From Tardiphaga sp. P9-11 (GTDB taxonomy: Bacteria; Pseudomonadota; Alphaproteobacteria; Rhizobiales; Xanthobacteraceae), in NCBI RefSeq assembly GCF_008329525.1, contig NZ_NPKQ01000003.1, forward strand, positions 434,001-498,000: a stretch of 64,000 bases of DNA, in the 5' to 3' direction. Positions 1 to 7,853 of this stretch are shown here, piece by piece; the first letter of the stretch is position 1; the number at the start of each line of letters is the position of its first letter. The notes under the pieces were generated by a model that was given only the letters and a program-made list of their open reading frames with translations, had not been told where the DNA came from and ran no database searches. The translations under genes were made by a program, and so were the position numbers.

Positions 1-260
1 CAGGCAGCGCCGGGCTGTGACCATCGGACGACGCCGAAGATCGCCAGCACGACGCAGAGCAGCGCCGTGCCCATGAAGGCGCTCATGAAGATCGGGTTCA
101 AGATCGTCGCATTGATCGACTGCATCGCGGCGATTCCGGTCGGCGCCGGCAATTTGTCGAACGCGCTCATGACCGTGACCGAGAACACGAAGAACAGTCC
201 GGCCATCAGGCCGGAGCCGATGGCAGCCAGGAAGGTCAAACCGAACACGATCCGATCCAC
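1..260 (-). CDS. DUF1772 (anthrone-oxygenase-like) membrane protein, 3' end beyond window
   Basis: A reading frame opens at GTG (bases 260-258) behind a GGGGAGG ribosome site and stays open to the left edge, giving about 86 residues. The N-terminus is hydrophobic (GLTFLAAIGSGLMAGLFFVF), followed by a segment with FDKLPAPTGIAAMQSINA and a second hydrophobic stretch. This is the pattern of DUF1772 small integral membrane proteins. It lies 45 bases downstream of the Bcr/CflA exporter on the same strand, so the two may be co-transcribed. No substrate can be inferred. The C-terminus is missing because the window ends. Confidence 0.72.
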   Translation of the reverse strand, partial: MDRIVFGLTFLAAIGSGLMAGLFFVFSVTVMSAFDKLPAPTGIAAMQSINATILNPIFMSAFMGTALLCVVLAIFGVVRWSQPGAA

Positions 261-305
261 CGACGACCTCCCCACCTGACCGATGCGGTATACTAGCAGC
301 TTCGC

Positions 306-1505
306 CTACTCCGCGAGCTGCGGTGAAAGTTCCCGCGGGCGCAGCGTTGCGATACTGACGGCAAGTGCCCCCACTGCCGTGCAGGCAATGGTCGCCACCA
401 TCGGCAGCGAGGTACCATCGAAAAACAGGCCCGAGATGCCGATCATCACGCCGCCAGAGACCATCTGCAGCGTGCCGCCGAGCGCCGAAGCGATGCCTGC
501 GATGGGGCCATGGTTCTCCAGCGACAGCACCATGGTCGACGGGATCACCAGACCGAGAAAAGCGAAAGACGCGAACAGCAGCGGGATCAGCACGACTAGG
601 CTGGTGAAGCCCGCCAATGTCAGCGCCAGCAGCACGACTGCGAAAAACGCATAGGCCGACACCGCCGCCATCACCACGCGGCCCATGCCGAAGCGGCCAC
701 CGAGGAACCCCGCGAATTGCGAGGCGCCGATAAAGCCGATCGCATTGACCGAGAAGGCCAGGCTGTATTGCGTCGGCGTCAGGCCATAGTGGCCGATATA
801 GACGAAGGACGACGTCGCCAGGAACGCGAAGAAGCTCGCCATGCCGAGGCCGCCGATGAAGGTGAGCCCGAGGAAGTGCCAATCGCGCAAGAGCTCGCCG
901 AAGCTGCCGAGCACGTTGCGGATGCTGCCCGAGATGCGCTCATGGACGGGGCGCGTTTCCGGCAGCAGCGCTGCCACAAGGACGAGGGCGAGTACGGCAG
1001 CGATAGTCACGGCAACGAACACCGCACGCCAGCCAAACGGAACGATCAACGCACTGCCGCCGAGCGGCGCAAGAATCGGCGATACCGAGAATACCAGCAT
1101 CACCAGCGCCATCAGTTTCGTTGCTTCGACGCCGGTATGCAGATCGCGAATGATGGCGCGCGGAATCACGCCCATGGCGGCAGCGCCAAGGCCCTGGACG
1201 AAGCGGAACGCGATCAGCCACGCCACGCTTGGCGCCAGCGCACAGCCGATCGAGCCGGCGATGAACAGCGTCAGCCCTGCATAAAGCGGCGCCTTGCGGC
1301 CATAGACATCGGACAACGGGCCATAGGCGATCTGGCACAGGCCGAAGGCGATGAAGAACGCAATCAGCGTCATCTGCGTCGCCGAGGTAGTGGTGTGCAG
1401 ATCGGCGGTGATCGCGGGCAGCGCCGGCAGATACATGTCGATGGCGAAAGGACCGACGGCGGACAACAGACCGAGCACGACGGCGTTGCGGGTAAAGGCG
1501 GACAT
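306..1505 (-). CDS. Bcr/CflA-family multidrug efflux MFS transporter
   Basis: A 399-residue major facilitator with 12 hydrophobic segments. The loop after helix 2 carries the MFS motif-A sequence GPLSDVYGRKAP, and the N-terminus (FAIDMYLPALPAI) is typical of the Bcr/CflA drug:H+ antiporter branch. It should sit in the inner membrane and export drugs or dipeptides using proton motive force. I chose ATG 1505 (MSAFTRN) rather than the upstream ATG at 1619, because the extra residues are arginine/proline-rich translation of an intergenic repeat (see 1577-1612). The substrate is not predictable. The DUF1772 gene follows on the same strand. Confidence 0.88.
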   Translation of the reverse strand: MSAFTRNAVVLGLLSAVGPFAIDMYLPALPAITADLHTTTSATQMTLIAFFIAFGLCQIAYGPLSDVYGRKAPLYAGLTLFIAGSIGCALAPSVAWLIAFRFVQGLGAAAMGVIPRAIIRDLHTGVEATKLMALVMLVFSVSPILAPLGGSALIVPFGWRAVFVAVTIAAVLALVLVAALLPETRPVHERISGSIRNVLGSFGELLRDWHFLGLTFIGGLGMASFFAFLATSSFVYIGHYGLTPTQYSLAFSVNAIGFIGASQFAGFLGGRFGMGRVVMAAVSAYAFFAVVLLALTLAGFTSLVVLIPLLFASFAFLGLVIPSTMVLSLENHGPIAGIASALGGTLQMVSGGVMIGISGLFFDGTSLPMVATIACTAVGALAVSIATLRPRELSPQLAE

Positions 1506-1576
1506 GACGAATCTTTTCTTTTCAGACTGGAGCAGAGACACGCTGAAAGCGTGCTCCCGCGCCCCGTTCCCGACGC

Positions 1577-1612
1577 AGCTTCGCCAGGCGGGGAGAGGGC
1601 TGGGTGAGGGGC
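1577..1612 (+). repeat. CTCTCC-type intergenic palindrome, inverted half copy
   Basis: AGCTTCGCCAGGCGGGGAG followed by AGGG and GGGTGAGGGGC is the inverted copy of the element at 1742-1791. The core AGCTTCGCCAGGCGGGGAGAGG recurs in reverse complement at 1743-1764, so the pair can fold into a long stem upstream of the Bcr/CflA gene. A third copy lies at 33417-33463. Such elements are common between genes in this bacterial group. Confidence 0.6.
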
Positions 1613-1741
1613 ATCGCACGACGCACCCACGACGACGGTCTACCGGATCGCGCCATGATAGGCGACTCTTGCCTACCCTTGCCTGCAGTGTGGGTTGGCT
1701 AGCGGAGTGCCCCGCCCCTCACCCGCCGCGAAGATGCGGTG

Positions 1742-1791
1742 ACCTCTCCCCGCCTGGCGAAGCTTCATTTCGCCGGGATGTGGGGAGAGGT
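1742..1791. repeat. CTCTCC...GGAGAG palindromic intergenic repeat
   Basis: ACCTCTCCCCGCCTGGCGAA and an inverted arm ending GGGGAGAGGT enclose a short loop, making a REP-like hairpin in the gap between the exporter and the VOC gene. It matches the copy at 33417-33463 in both arms. It may act as a bidirectional terminator or RNA stabiliser; this is inferred from position only. Confidence 0.6.
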
Positions 1792-1806
1792 TAAGAAAGC
1801 CCGCGC

Positions 1807-2214
1807 TTATTCAAACGCGCAGTTGATCATCCAGGGCGCGCCGAATTTATCGACACACATGCCAAATCCCTTCGACCAGAACGTGGCGCCGAACGGCATC
1901 TTGATGACGCCGCCCTCGGACAGTGCCGCAAAGACCTTGGCGCCATCTGCAGGATCCTTGATCTGCAGACAGACCGACATGCCCTGCATCTTCTCGAAAT
2001 AATCCGGCGGCGCGTCCGAGGCCATGATGACCTCGCCATCGACCGAGATCTGGCCGTGCAGCACCTTCTTGGCCATCGACGGCGGCATCTGTTCCGCTGC
2101 AGGCGAGCCTTCCACATGCATGATGACGTCGATCTTGGCGCCGATCGCCTTCACGTAGAAATTGAGAGCTTCTTCGCAATTGCCGTTGTAGTGAAGATAA
2201 GGATTGACCTGCAT
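1807..2214 (-). CDS. PhnB-like VOC (glyoxalase-fold) protein
   Basis: A 135-residue protein of the vicinal oxygen chelate superfamily. It begins MQVNPYLHYNGNCEEALNFY, carries the PhnB/3-dmu-9_3-mt features HVEGSPAAEQMP and GVIKMPFGATFWSKGFG, and ends DKFGAPWMINCAF. Despite the PhnB name, this family has no proven phosphonate role. It is the last of four genes in an ECF42-type operon, 19 bases after the SRPBCC gene. Small VOC proteins are frequent partners of ECF42 sigma factors. The substrate is unknown. Confidence 0.85.
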   Translation of the reverse strand: MQVNPYLHYNGNCEEALNFYVKAIGAKIDVIMHVEGSPAAEQMPPSMAKKVLHGQISVDGEVIMASDAPPDYFEKMQGMSVCLQIKDPADGAKVFAALSEGGVIKMPFGATFWSKGFGMCVDKFGAPWMINCAFE

Positions 2215-2233
2215 CGTCCTGTCCTCCGTTGGA

Positions 2234-2770
2234 TTATTTTTCGGTGATGGATTTGAGACTGGCGAGGCCGGCGGAAAAATCCTTGCCGACCATGTTGTCC
2301 ATGTTCATGAATACATGAATGATCTTGCCGAGAAACGGCGTCGGCCCGTGCATCGTCCAGGTGACCAGCGTAGTACTGCCCTGCGGCAGCATTGTGAATT
2401 CGGCGACGTTGTGGCCTTCGAACGGCTTGATGAAATCGAGCTTGATGCCGATCTTACCGGGCGCCGTCGCTTCGATGACCTCCATGCGGCCGGAGCCGAC
2501 CTCGCCGTTGCCCTCCCACGCATAGACGGCGCCGAGGCCGCTATTGGCGCCGCTGAAGGTGCGCTGCATGGCGGGATCCTTGCGCTCCCACGGCGACCAT
2601 TGCCCCCACTGATGGAAATCGGCGATCAGCGGAAAGATCTTCGCCGGCGGCGCGTTGATGGTGGCGGTGCGCGTCACCTGGAAGGTGTCAGGCTTGGTGG
2701 CGGCGAGAACGAGGACGATCACGATGGCGACCGCGAGAACGACGGCGACGCCGGCAATGATTTTCAACAT
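2234..2770 (-). CDS. SRPBCC (START-like / polyketide cyclase) family protein
   Basis: 178 residues. An N-terminal membrane anchor or signal (MLKIIAGVAVVLAVAIVIVL) precedes an SRPBCC domain with the usual opening VTRTATINAPPAKIFPLIADF and the segment WSPWERKDPAM. Start ATG 2770 replaces an upstream ATG whose extra residues are not family-like. The domain forms a hydrophobic ligand-binding pocket. The gene lies between the sigma factor and the VOC gene in one operon, so it is probably part of the same stress- or antibiotic-related regulon. The ligand is not predictable. Confidence 0.84.
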   Translation of the reverse strand: MLKIIAGVAVVLAVAIVIVLVLAATKPDTFQVTRTATINAPPAKIFPLIADFHQWGQWSPWERKDPAMQRTFSGANSGLGAVYAWEGNGEVGSGRMEVIEATAPGKIGIKLDFIKPFEGHNVAEFTMLPQGSTTLVTWTMHGPTPFLGKIIHVFMNMDNMVGKDFSAGLASLKSITEK

Positions 2771-2899
2771 GGTGGCTCCAGTGTTCAGTATCGATGTGTC
2801 TTCAAGACGAACGGGGCGGTGGCGATCCGACAACCAAGTTCAATTATTTTTGCGGATTCCCAAGGCGATGCTTTGCATCGCCTGCGCGCCGCCACACCG

Positions 2900-4174
2900 T
2901 CATTTCGCAGCCTTCGCGTTGTTCGGCTTGCTGTCGCGCTGCAGCCGATCGAGATGCATCCGGATGTGATCCGCCTCCGCCGACGTATTGGCCAGCGCGA
3001 TGGCGCGGTTGAAGCTTTCCCGCGCCTCATCGTTGCGGCCGAGCTGCATCAGATAGGCACCCTGGACGCCGAAAAAGTGGAAATAGTTCGAGAGCTTTGC
3101 CGCCAATGGCGCGATCATCTCCAGCGCAGCTTCGGGACCGCGCACTTTCGAGACCGCCACCGAGCGGTTGAGCGTGATCACCGGCGACGGCTGCAGGATG
3201 TCCAGCGAACCGTAAAGCAGCTCGATCTGTGCCCAGTCAGTGTCTTCCGGCTTGGCTGCGCGGGCATGGAGCGCGGCAATCGCCGCCTGGATCTGATAGG
3301 CGCCGGTGCGGCGATGGCGCATCGCCTTGTCGATCAAGGCCAGACCCTCGGCGATCATCTTGCCGTTCCACAGCGTGCGGTCCTGATCGTCGAGCAGCAC
3401 CAGCGCGCCGTTGGCATCGAAACGCGCCGCCGAGCGCGCATATTGCAGCAGCATGAGCGCTGCGAGGCCCATGATCTCCGGCTCGGCCGGAAACAGCTTG
3501 AGCAGCAGCCGTCCCAGCCGGATCGCCTCCTCGCACAAGGGCGACCGCAGATCGATGCTGTCACCCGACGCTGAATAGCCCTCGTTGAAAATCAGATAGA
3601 GCATCGCGGCGACCGCTGCGAGACGCTCAGAGCGTTCCGGCGCGCCGGGCGTCTCGAACGGCACATTAGCCTTGGCGACGGCGGTCTTGGCGCGCGTGAT
3701 GCGCTGCTCCATTGCCGCATCGGACACCAGAAACGCGCGGGCGATCTGCTTCACCGTCAGGCCGGAGACGATGCGCAGCGCAAGCGCGATCTGCTGCGTC
3801 GCCGGGAGCTGCGGATGGCAACAGATGAACAGCAGTCGCAGGATATCGTCGCGATAATGCGATCCATCGAGACGCTCGGCCAATTCGCTCTCGGCATCGT
3901 CCAGATCGGATATCGCGTGGTCGTCTTCGGGCAGCGGCTGCTGCTTTGCGCCGCGGCGGATATCGTCGATAGCCACGTTGCGACCGACCATGATCAGCCA
4001 GGCCGCGGCATCGCGCGGCGGGCCATTTTGAGGCCAGGTCTTCAGCGCGCGCAGGCAGGCGTTCTGGAACGCCTCCTCGGCCGTGTCGAGGTTGCGGAAA
4101 TAGCGCAGCAGCGCACCGAGCGCCTGGGGACGCGCCGAGGTCAGCGCCGCATCGATCCAGGCGACATCGGTCAT
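2900..4174 (-). CDS. ECF42-type RNA polymerase sigma factor with C-terminal TPR-like extension
   Basis: 424 residues. Region 2 (LLRYFRNLDTAEEAFQNACL, AAAWLIMVGRNVAIDDIRR) and region 4 (LALRIVSGLTVKQIARAFLV) occupy the first half. The long C-terminal half is helical and TPR-like (ARESFNRAIALANTSAEADH), as in ECF42 (DUF6596) factors of about 400 residues; ordinary ECF factors are near 180. ECF42 genes usually lie next to a DGPF/YCII gene, as here, with a 4-base ATGA overlap (4171-4174). The family has no anti-sigma factor, and the C-terminal extension is thought to be needed for activity. It should direct transcription of this operon. Confidence 0.9.
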   Translation of the reverse strand: MTDVAWIDAALTSARPQALGALLRYFRNLDTAEEAFQNACLRALKTWPQNGPPRDAAAWLIMVGRNVAIDDIRRGAKQQPLPEDDHAISDLDDAESELAERLDGSHYRDDILRLLFICCHPQLPATQQIALALRIVSGLTVKQIARAFLVSDAAMEQRITRAKTAVAKANVPFETPGAPERSERLAAVAAMLYLIFNEGYSASGDSIDLRSPLCEEAIRLGRLLLKLFPAEPEIMGLAALMLLQYARSAARFDANGALVLLDDQDRTLWNGKMIAEGLALIDKAMRHRRTGAYQIQAAIAALHARAAKPEDTDWAQIELLYGSLDILQPSPVITLNRSVAVSKVRGPEAALEMIAPLAAKLSNYFHFFGVQGAYLMQLGRNDEARESFNRAIALANTSAEADHIRMHLDRLQRDSKPNNAKAAK

Positions 4175-4536
4175 GACTGAAACGCTCCGTGGAAGACGCC
4201 GATCGGGCGGATTTCATAGGCACCGCCGGGATTGGCGCGACCGAGCTCCTGCGCAATCTCCAGCGCACCATCGAGATTCTCGGCCTCGACCACATAGAAG
4301 CCGAGCAGCTGCTCCTTGGTTTCGGCGAAGGGACCGTCCAGCACCACCGGCGGCTCGTCCTTGCGCAGCGTGGTCGCCGCGGTGGTCGGCAGCAGCCGCG
4401 CCACCGGCCCGAGCCGGCCTTGCTGCGCGAGCTTGCCGTGCACGACGGCGAGCTTCGCCATCACGGCGTCGTCTTCGTCCTTCGACCAGCCGCCGACAAC
4501 GGCTTCATCATGGTAGCAGAGGATAGCGTAAAGCAT
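4171..4536 (-). CDS. DGPF-domain (YCII-related) protein
   Basis: A 121-residue YCII-fold protein containing the diagnostic LDGPFAETKEQLLGFYVVEA segment and the C-terminal GGAYEIRPIGVF. It is the first gene of the operon, and its stop overlaps the sigma factor start (ATGA). The tight pairing of DGPF proteins with ECF42 factors is well known, but their biochemical role is not established. The operon probably responds to oxidative or antimicrobial stress by analogy; nothing in the sequence names the signal. Confidence 0.88.
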   Translation of the reverse strand: MLYAILCYHDEAVVGGWSKDEDDAVMAKLAVVHGKLAQQGRLGPVARLLPTTAATTLRKDEPPVVLDGPFAETKEQLLGFYVVEAENLDGALEIAQELGRANPGGAYEIRPIGVFHGAFQS

Positions 4537-4634
4537 GGGGTCTCCTTGAATGAAAGACGGTCGGCATCGTGCGATGCCGACAGGTTAGCGGAAATTATTG
4601 TGAAGCCGACCGGGTTTTGCGCCGAGGGAACCAG

Positions 4635-5294
4635 CTAGCGCGTCGATCCGCAGACTAAAGCAATCGCACCCTTGACGATTACGTCAAGTTCGGCGCGGGG
4701 AACGCCTGCGCGGGCACGGATCGACAGCGAGAACAAGGTCGCCGACGCCATCTGCGATAGTGCCACAACGTCCACGGTGTCAGGCATCTCGCCGCGCTTG
4801 ATTGCAGTGCGGAAGCACCAGCCGAACGCATCATCGACATCGGCAAAGCCGCGATAAACGAGCTCACGAATGTCAGGATCCGCGATCGCATCCGACGCCA
4901 CCGTCATCACTGTGAAACAACCACGCGGCTCCTCACCCGTGAGGTAGATCTCAAGTGCCGTATCGAAGAACCGGCGCAGCCGTTCCCGGATGTCGATATC
5001 GGCCTTGAATATTTCGAGCACCTTGACGGTGTAATCGTCGCGATAGCGCTGATAACTCTTGATGTAGAGCGCGCGCTTGTCGCCAAAGGCGCCATAGAGC
5101 GACGGCCGGTTCATGCCGGTCACCTCGCTTAAATCGTCCAGTGATGTCGCCGCGAAGCCGCCTTTCCGAAAAAGAGCCAGCGCCTGCCCGATGGCCACAT
5201 CGGGCGCATAGGCGCGCGGTCGCCCGCGCCGCTTCGGCTCGGTGGACACCTCCGGTTTTGCCACGACGCCGGGCTCTTTCTTTTTTTGTACCAT
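4635..5294 (-). CDS. TetR/AcrR-family transcriptional regulator
   Basis: 219 residues. A basic N-terminal tail (PKRRGRPRAY) precedes a TetR helix-turn-helix (FAATSLDDLSEVTGMNRPSL, then YGAFGDKRALYIKSYQRY). The C-terminal ligand domain resembles the AefR/TetR_C_16 type (CFTVMTVASDAIADPDIREL). It is divergent from the glutathione S-transferase gene, with 99 bases between the two starts. An imperfect palindrome at 5297-5331 in that gap is a natural operator. The likely role is repression of itself and the transferase, relieved by an electrophile or drug. Confidence 0.88.
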   Translation of the reverse strand: MVQKKKEPGVVAKPEVSTEPKRRGRPRAYAPDVAIGQALALFRKGGFAATSLDDLSEVTGMNRPSLYGAFGDKRALYIKSYQRYRDDYTVKVLEIFKADIDIRERLRRFFDTALEIYLTGEEPRGCFTVMTVASDAIADPDIRELVYRGFADVDDAFGWCFRTAIKRGEMPDTVDVVALSQMASATLFSLSIRARAGVPRAELDVIVKGAIALVCGSTR

Positions 5295-5296
5295 TT

Positions 5297-5331
5297 CGCA
5301 TTAAATCCCTTGACCGGATTTATATTATGCG
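5297..5331. promoter_or_regulatory. candidate TetR operator between tetR and the GST gene
   Basis: CGCATTAAATCC at 5297-5308 and GGATTTATATTATGCG at 5316-5331 form an inverted repeat that is exact apart from four extra bases in the right arm. It lies directly upstream of both divergent starts, the usual place for a TetR operator. Confidence 0.45.
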
Positions 5332-5393
5332 AGACGGTACGAAAATCAAACGGCGGACAGGTCGCAACAGTCCGCAATCTCAAGGAGGCTTCC

Positions 5394-6044
5394 ATGGATC
5401 TGTATTTCTCGCCCATGGCCTGTTCGATGGCCACCCGCATCGCGCTGTATGAGGCCGAAGCCGGCGCCGATGCCCGCTTCTTCGAGGTCGATCCACTGAA
5501 CAAGGAGGTGCGTAACGACGGTTCGGATTTCCGCGACGTGAATCCGCTCGGTCTGGTGCCGACGTTACGGACCGACGATGGCGTCATCCTCACTGAGAAT
5601 GCTGCGATCCTGCAGCATGTCGCCGACTGGTTTCCGTACTCCCCCATCGCCGCGGGGTCGGGCATCGACCGCAGCCGGCTGCAGCAGTGGCTGTGTTTCA
5701 TCGGCACCGAGCTGCACAAGGGGCTGTTCGTGCCGCTGCTCGCCAAGAAAGCGCCCCCGGAGATGAAGGCCTATGCACTACAAAGCGGGTTGTCGCGGCT
5801 GACCTATCTCGAGAATCATCTCACTGGACGTGAGTTCCTGCTCGACAGATTCAGCGTCGCGGACGCCTATCTCGTCACAGTGCTGAACTGGACGATGGTA
5901 TTGCCGGAGATCGACCTGAACAATTGGCCGGCGATCAAGGCCTATCACAAGTGCCTGCGCGAGCGGCCGAGCATCGTGCGCGCTGTGACGGAAGAGTTCG
6001 AGCTGTTCAAGGCCGAACAGGAACGGCACAAAGCGGCTGCGTGA
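5394..6044 (+). CDS. glutathione S-transferase
   Basis: 216 residues with the cytosolic GST layout. The N-terminal thioredoxin fold starts MDLYFSPMACSMATRIALYE and has the cis-proline segment GLVPTL and glutathione-binding LTENAAILQHVAD. A helical C-terminal domain follows with FLLDRFSVADAYLVTVLNW. The Ser/Cys pair near residues 10-11 suggests a beta-class-like enzyme. The start at 5394 has a strong AAGGAGG site six bases upstream. It is probably a detoxification enzyme induced through the divergent TetR repressor. Confidence 0.9.
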   Translation: MDLYFSPMACSMATRIALYEAEAGADARFFEVDPLNKEVRNDGSDFRDVNPLGLVPTLRTDDGVILTENAAILQHVADWFPYSPIAAGSGIDRSRLQQWLCFIGTELHKGLFVPLLAKKAPPEMKAYALQSGLSRLTYLENHLTGREFLLDRFSVADAYLVTVLNWTMVLPEIDLNNWPAIKAYHKCLRERPSIVRAVTEEFELFKAEQERHKAAA

Positions 6045-6893
6045 TCACGCCATCGCGCGACGACCGATGATGGCAAAGCGCAGTCGGCTGGAAATCCAGT
6101 CGATTGCCGCCACCGCGACCAGAATCATCAGGATCAGGAACGAGACCTTCTGCCATTCCAGCACACGGATTTGCTCGGCGAGCTGAAGACCGATACCGCC
6201 TGCGCCGACGATGCCGATGATGGTGGCGGAGCGGGTGTTGGACTCGATGAAATACAGCACCTGGCCGGCAATCACCGGCAGCACCTGCGGCATCAGGCCG
6301 AAGCGAATCTCATGCAGAGCGCTGCCACCGGAGGCCCGGATGCCTTCGACCTGTTTCTTGTCGGCAGCCTCAATAGCCTCCGAAAACAATTTGCCGAACG
6401 CGCCGAAATCCGAAATCGCAATTGCCAGCACGCCGGCAAACGGGCCGAGACCGACGACATTGATCCAGACCAGCGCCCAGATCAGCGTATCGACACCGCG
6501 GATCGAATCCAGAAAGCGCCTGACCGGAAAGCGCAGCCAGGCCGACGGAATGACGTTACGTGCGGCGAGCAGGCTGATCGGCAGTGCAAACACGGCTGCG
6601 AGGGTCGTGCCGAGCAGCGCGATCGACAGCGTCTCCCCCATCGCCTGCAGATAGGCAGGCAGCGACGAACCGGGATTCGGCGGGATCATCATCATGGTGA
6701 TCCAACCGAGCTCGCGCAGGCCGGTCCACATCCGCGCCGGCGAGAAATCGAGCTCGTTGAGCCCGAAGATGAACAGCGCCAGCGCCGCGACGAAGATGGC
6801 GGGCACGCCGGCGCGCGAGGCCATCGGGCGGCTAAAGACATCCGGATAGCGCGCGCGTAATTCCGGAGTGTTGATATCGGGCTGCCGGCTCAT
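6045..6893 (-). CDS. phnE2: phosphonate ABC transporter permease (second PhnE)
   Basis: 282 residues, binding-protein-dependent permease of the PhnE family. It has about five or six membrane spans and the conserved cytoplasmic EAA-like loop EGIRASGGSALHEIRFGLMP. It ends with VGAGGIGLQLAEQIRVLEW, characteristic of phosphonate permeases. Its start overlaps the stop of the first phnE by 4 bases (6890-6893). The two permeases probably form a heterodimer with the PhnC ATPase and PhnD binding protein. The stop abuts the convergent GST gene. Confidence 0.9.
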   Translation of the reverse strand: MSRQPDINTPELRARYPDVFSRPMASRAGVPAIFVAALALFIFGLNELDFSPARMWTGLRELGWITMMMIPPNPGSSLPAYLQAMGETLSIALLGTTLAAVFALPISLLAARNVIPSAWLRFPVRRFLDSIRGVDTLIWALVWINVVGLGPFAGVLAIAISDFGAFGKLFSEAIEAADKKQVEGIRASGGSALHEIRFGLMPQVLPVIAGQVLYFIESNTRSATIIGIVGAGGIGLQLAEQIRVLEWQKVSFLILMILVAVAAIDWISSRLRFAIIGRRAMA

Positions 6894-7774
6894 GATCTGG
6901 CTTCCTTGCCGAACAGACGGCCGCGCAGCCAGTCAGTGGCGATATCGATGATGAACACAGCGACGATGATCATCAGCAGGATCGCACTGACATCGGAATA
7001 GTAAAATTTACGCACGGCGACCACGAGCTCCTGGCCGATGCCGCCGGCGCCAACGAAGCCCATCACGGACGCGCCGCGCACATTGATCTCGAAGCGCAGC
7101 AGCGTGTAGCTGGCAAAGCCTGCCGCGACCTGCGGCAGTACAGCAAAGCGCATGCTGTCGACCCAGCCCGCACCAGTGGAGCGAATGCCTTCCACGGGCT
7201 TCATGTCGATATTCTCGACGATCTCGCCATAAAGTTTGCCGAGCGCACCGATACAATGGATCGCAATTGCCAGCACGCCAGCCATCGGGCCCAGACCGAA
7301 GGCGATGACGAAGATCAGCGCGAACACGATATCGGGCACCGTGCGGCAGAATTCCATGAAGCGGCGCACCGCAAAACGCAGTGGCACGGACGGTGCGGTG
7401 TTTTCGGCGGCGAGAAAATTCAGCCCGAAAGCCAGCACGGCACCGATCAGCGTGCCGACATAGCTGATCAGCACAGTCTCGCCGAGCAGTGACAGCCACT
7501 TCTTCCAGCCCCAGAACCATTCATTGACGTCGGTCCAGACCCGGGTGCCGGCTTCCAGCGTGAAGATGCGATCGAAATAGCTGCCGAAGTTTCCGATCTT
7601 CTCCACAAAGGTCCTGACGTTGACCTCCGCGCCCAACGCCGCGACGAACAACGCCGCAAAGCATGCCATGACGACAAGCGTCGTGCGTAACCGCCGGCGC
7701 GCGACCGCCTTGCGATAGGCGTCGTTCAGCGCAGCGAGCTGCGGAGCCGGAAGGATGGAAACGGCGGCGGACAT
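6890..7774 (-). CDS. phnE1: phosphonate ABC transporter permease (first PhnE)
   Basis: 294 residues with a long periplasmic segment after helix 1, then the permease core (TVLISYVGTLIGAVLAFGLN), the EAA loop (EGIRSTGAGWVDSMRFAVLP) and the C-terminal VGAGGIGQELVVAVRKFYY. It follows phnD after an intercistronic hairpin (7805-7836) and overlaps phnE2 by 4 bases. Two non-identical PhnE subunits are usual in Rhizobiales phosphonate importers. Inner membrane location. Confidence 0.92.
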   Translation of the reverse strand: MSAAVSILPAPQLAALNDAYRKAVARRRLRTTLVVMACFAALFVAALGAEVNVRTFVEKIGNFGSYFDRIFTLEAGTRVWTDVNEWFWGWKKWLSLLGETVLISYVGTLIGAVLAFGLNFLAAENTAPSVPLRFAVRRFMEFCRTVPDIVFALIFVIAFGLGPMAGVLAIAIHCIGALGKLYGEIVENIDMKPVEGIRSTGAGWVDSMRFAVLPQVAAGFASYTLLRFEINVRGASVMGFVGAGGIGQELVVAVRKFYYSDVSAILLMIIVAVFIIDIATDWLRGRLFGKEARS

Positions 7775-7804
7775 GATGTGCGGGCCTATCTGGGATCAGC
7801 ACAG

Positions 7805-7836
7805 AAAAGGAGCCGGACCATTACTGATCCGGCTCC
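7805..7836 (-). terminator. intercistronic hairpin between phnD and phnE1
   Basis: On the minus strand GGAGCCGGA and TCCGGCTCC (9-bp perfect stem, 10-base loop) are followed by TTTTCTG. This looks like a leaky terminator or an RNA-protecting hairpin that would make the binding protein more abundant than the permeases. Confidence 0.7.
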
Positions 7837-7853
7837 CTTCAATGGTCAGGCGA

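Noticed and set aside
717-1607. 296-codon plus-strand ORF opposite the Bcr/CflA gene
   Set aside because: Charged nonsense translation opposite a clear MFS transporter.
5310-5343. Sigma-70 promoter with -35 TTGACC in the tetR-GST gap
   Set aside because: No acceptable -10 at 16-18 bases; TATATT and TATTAT are too close.
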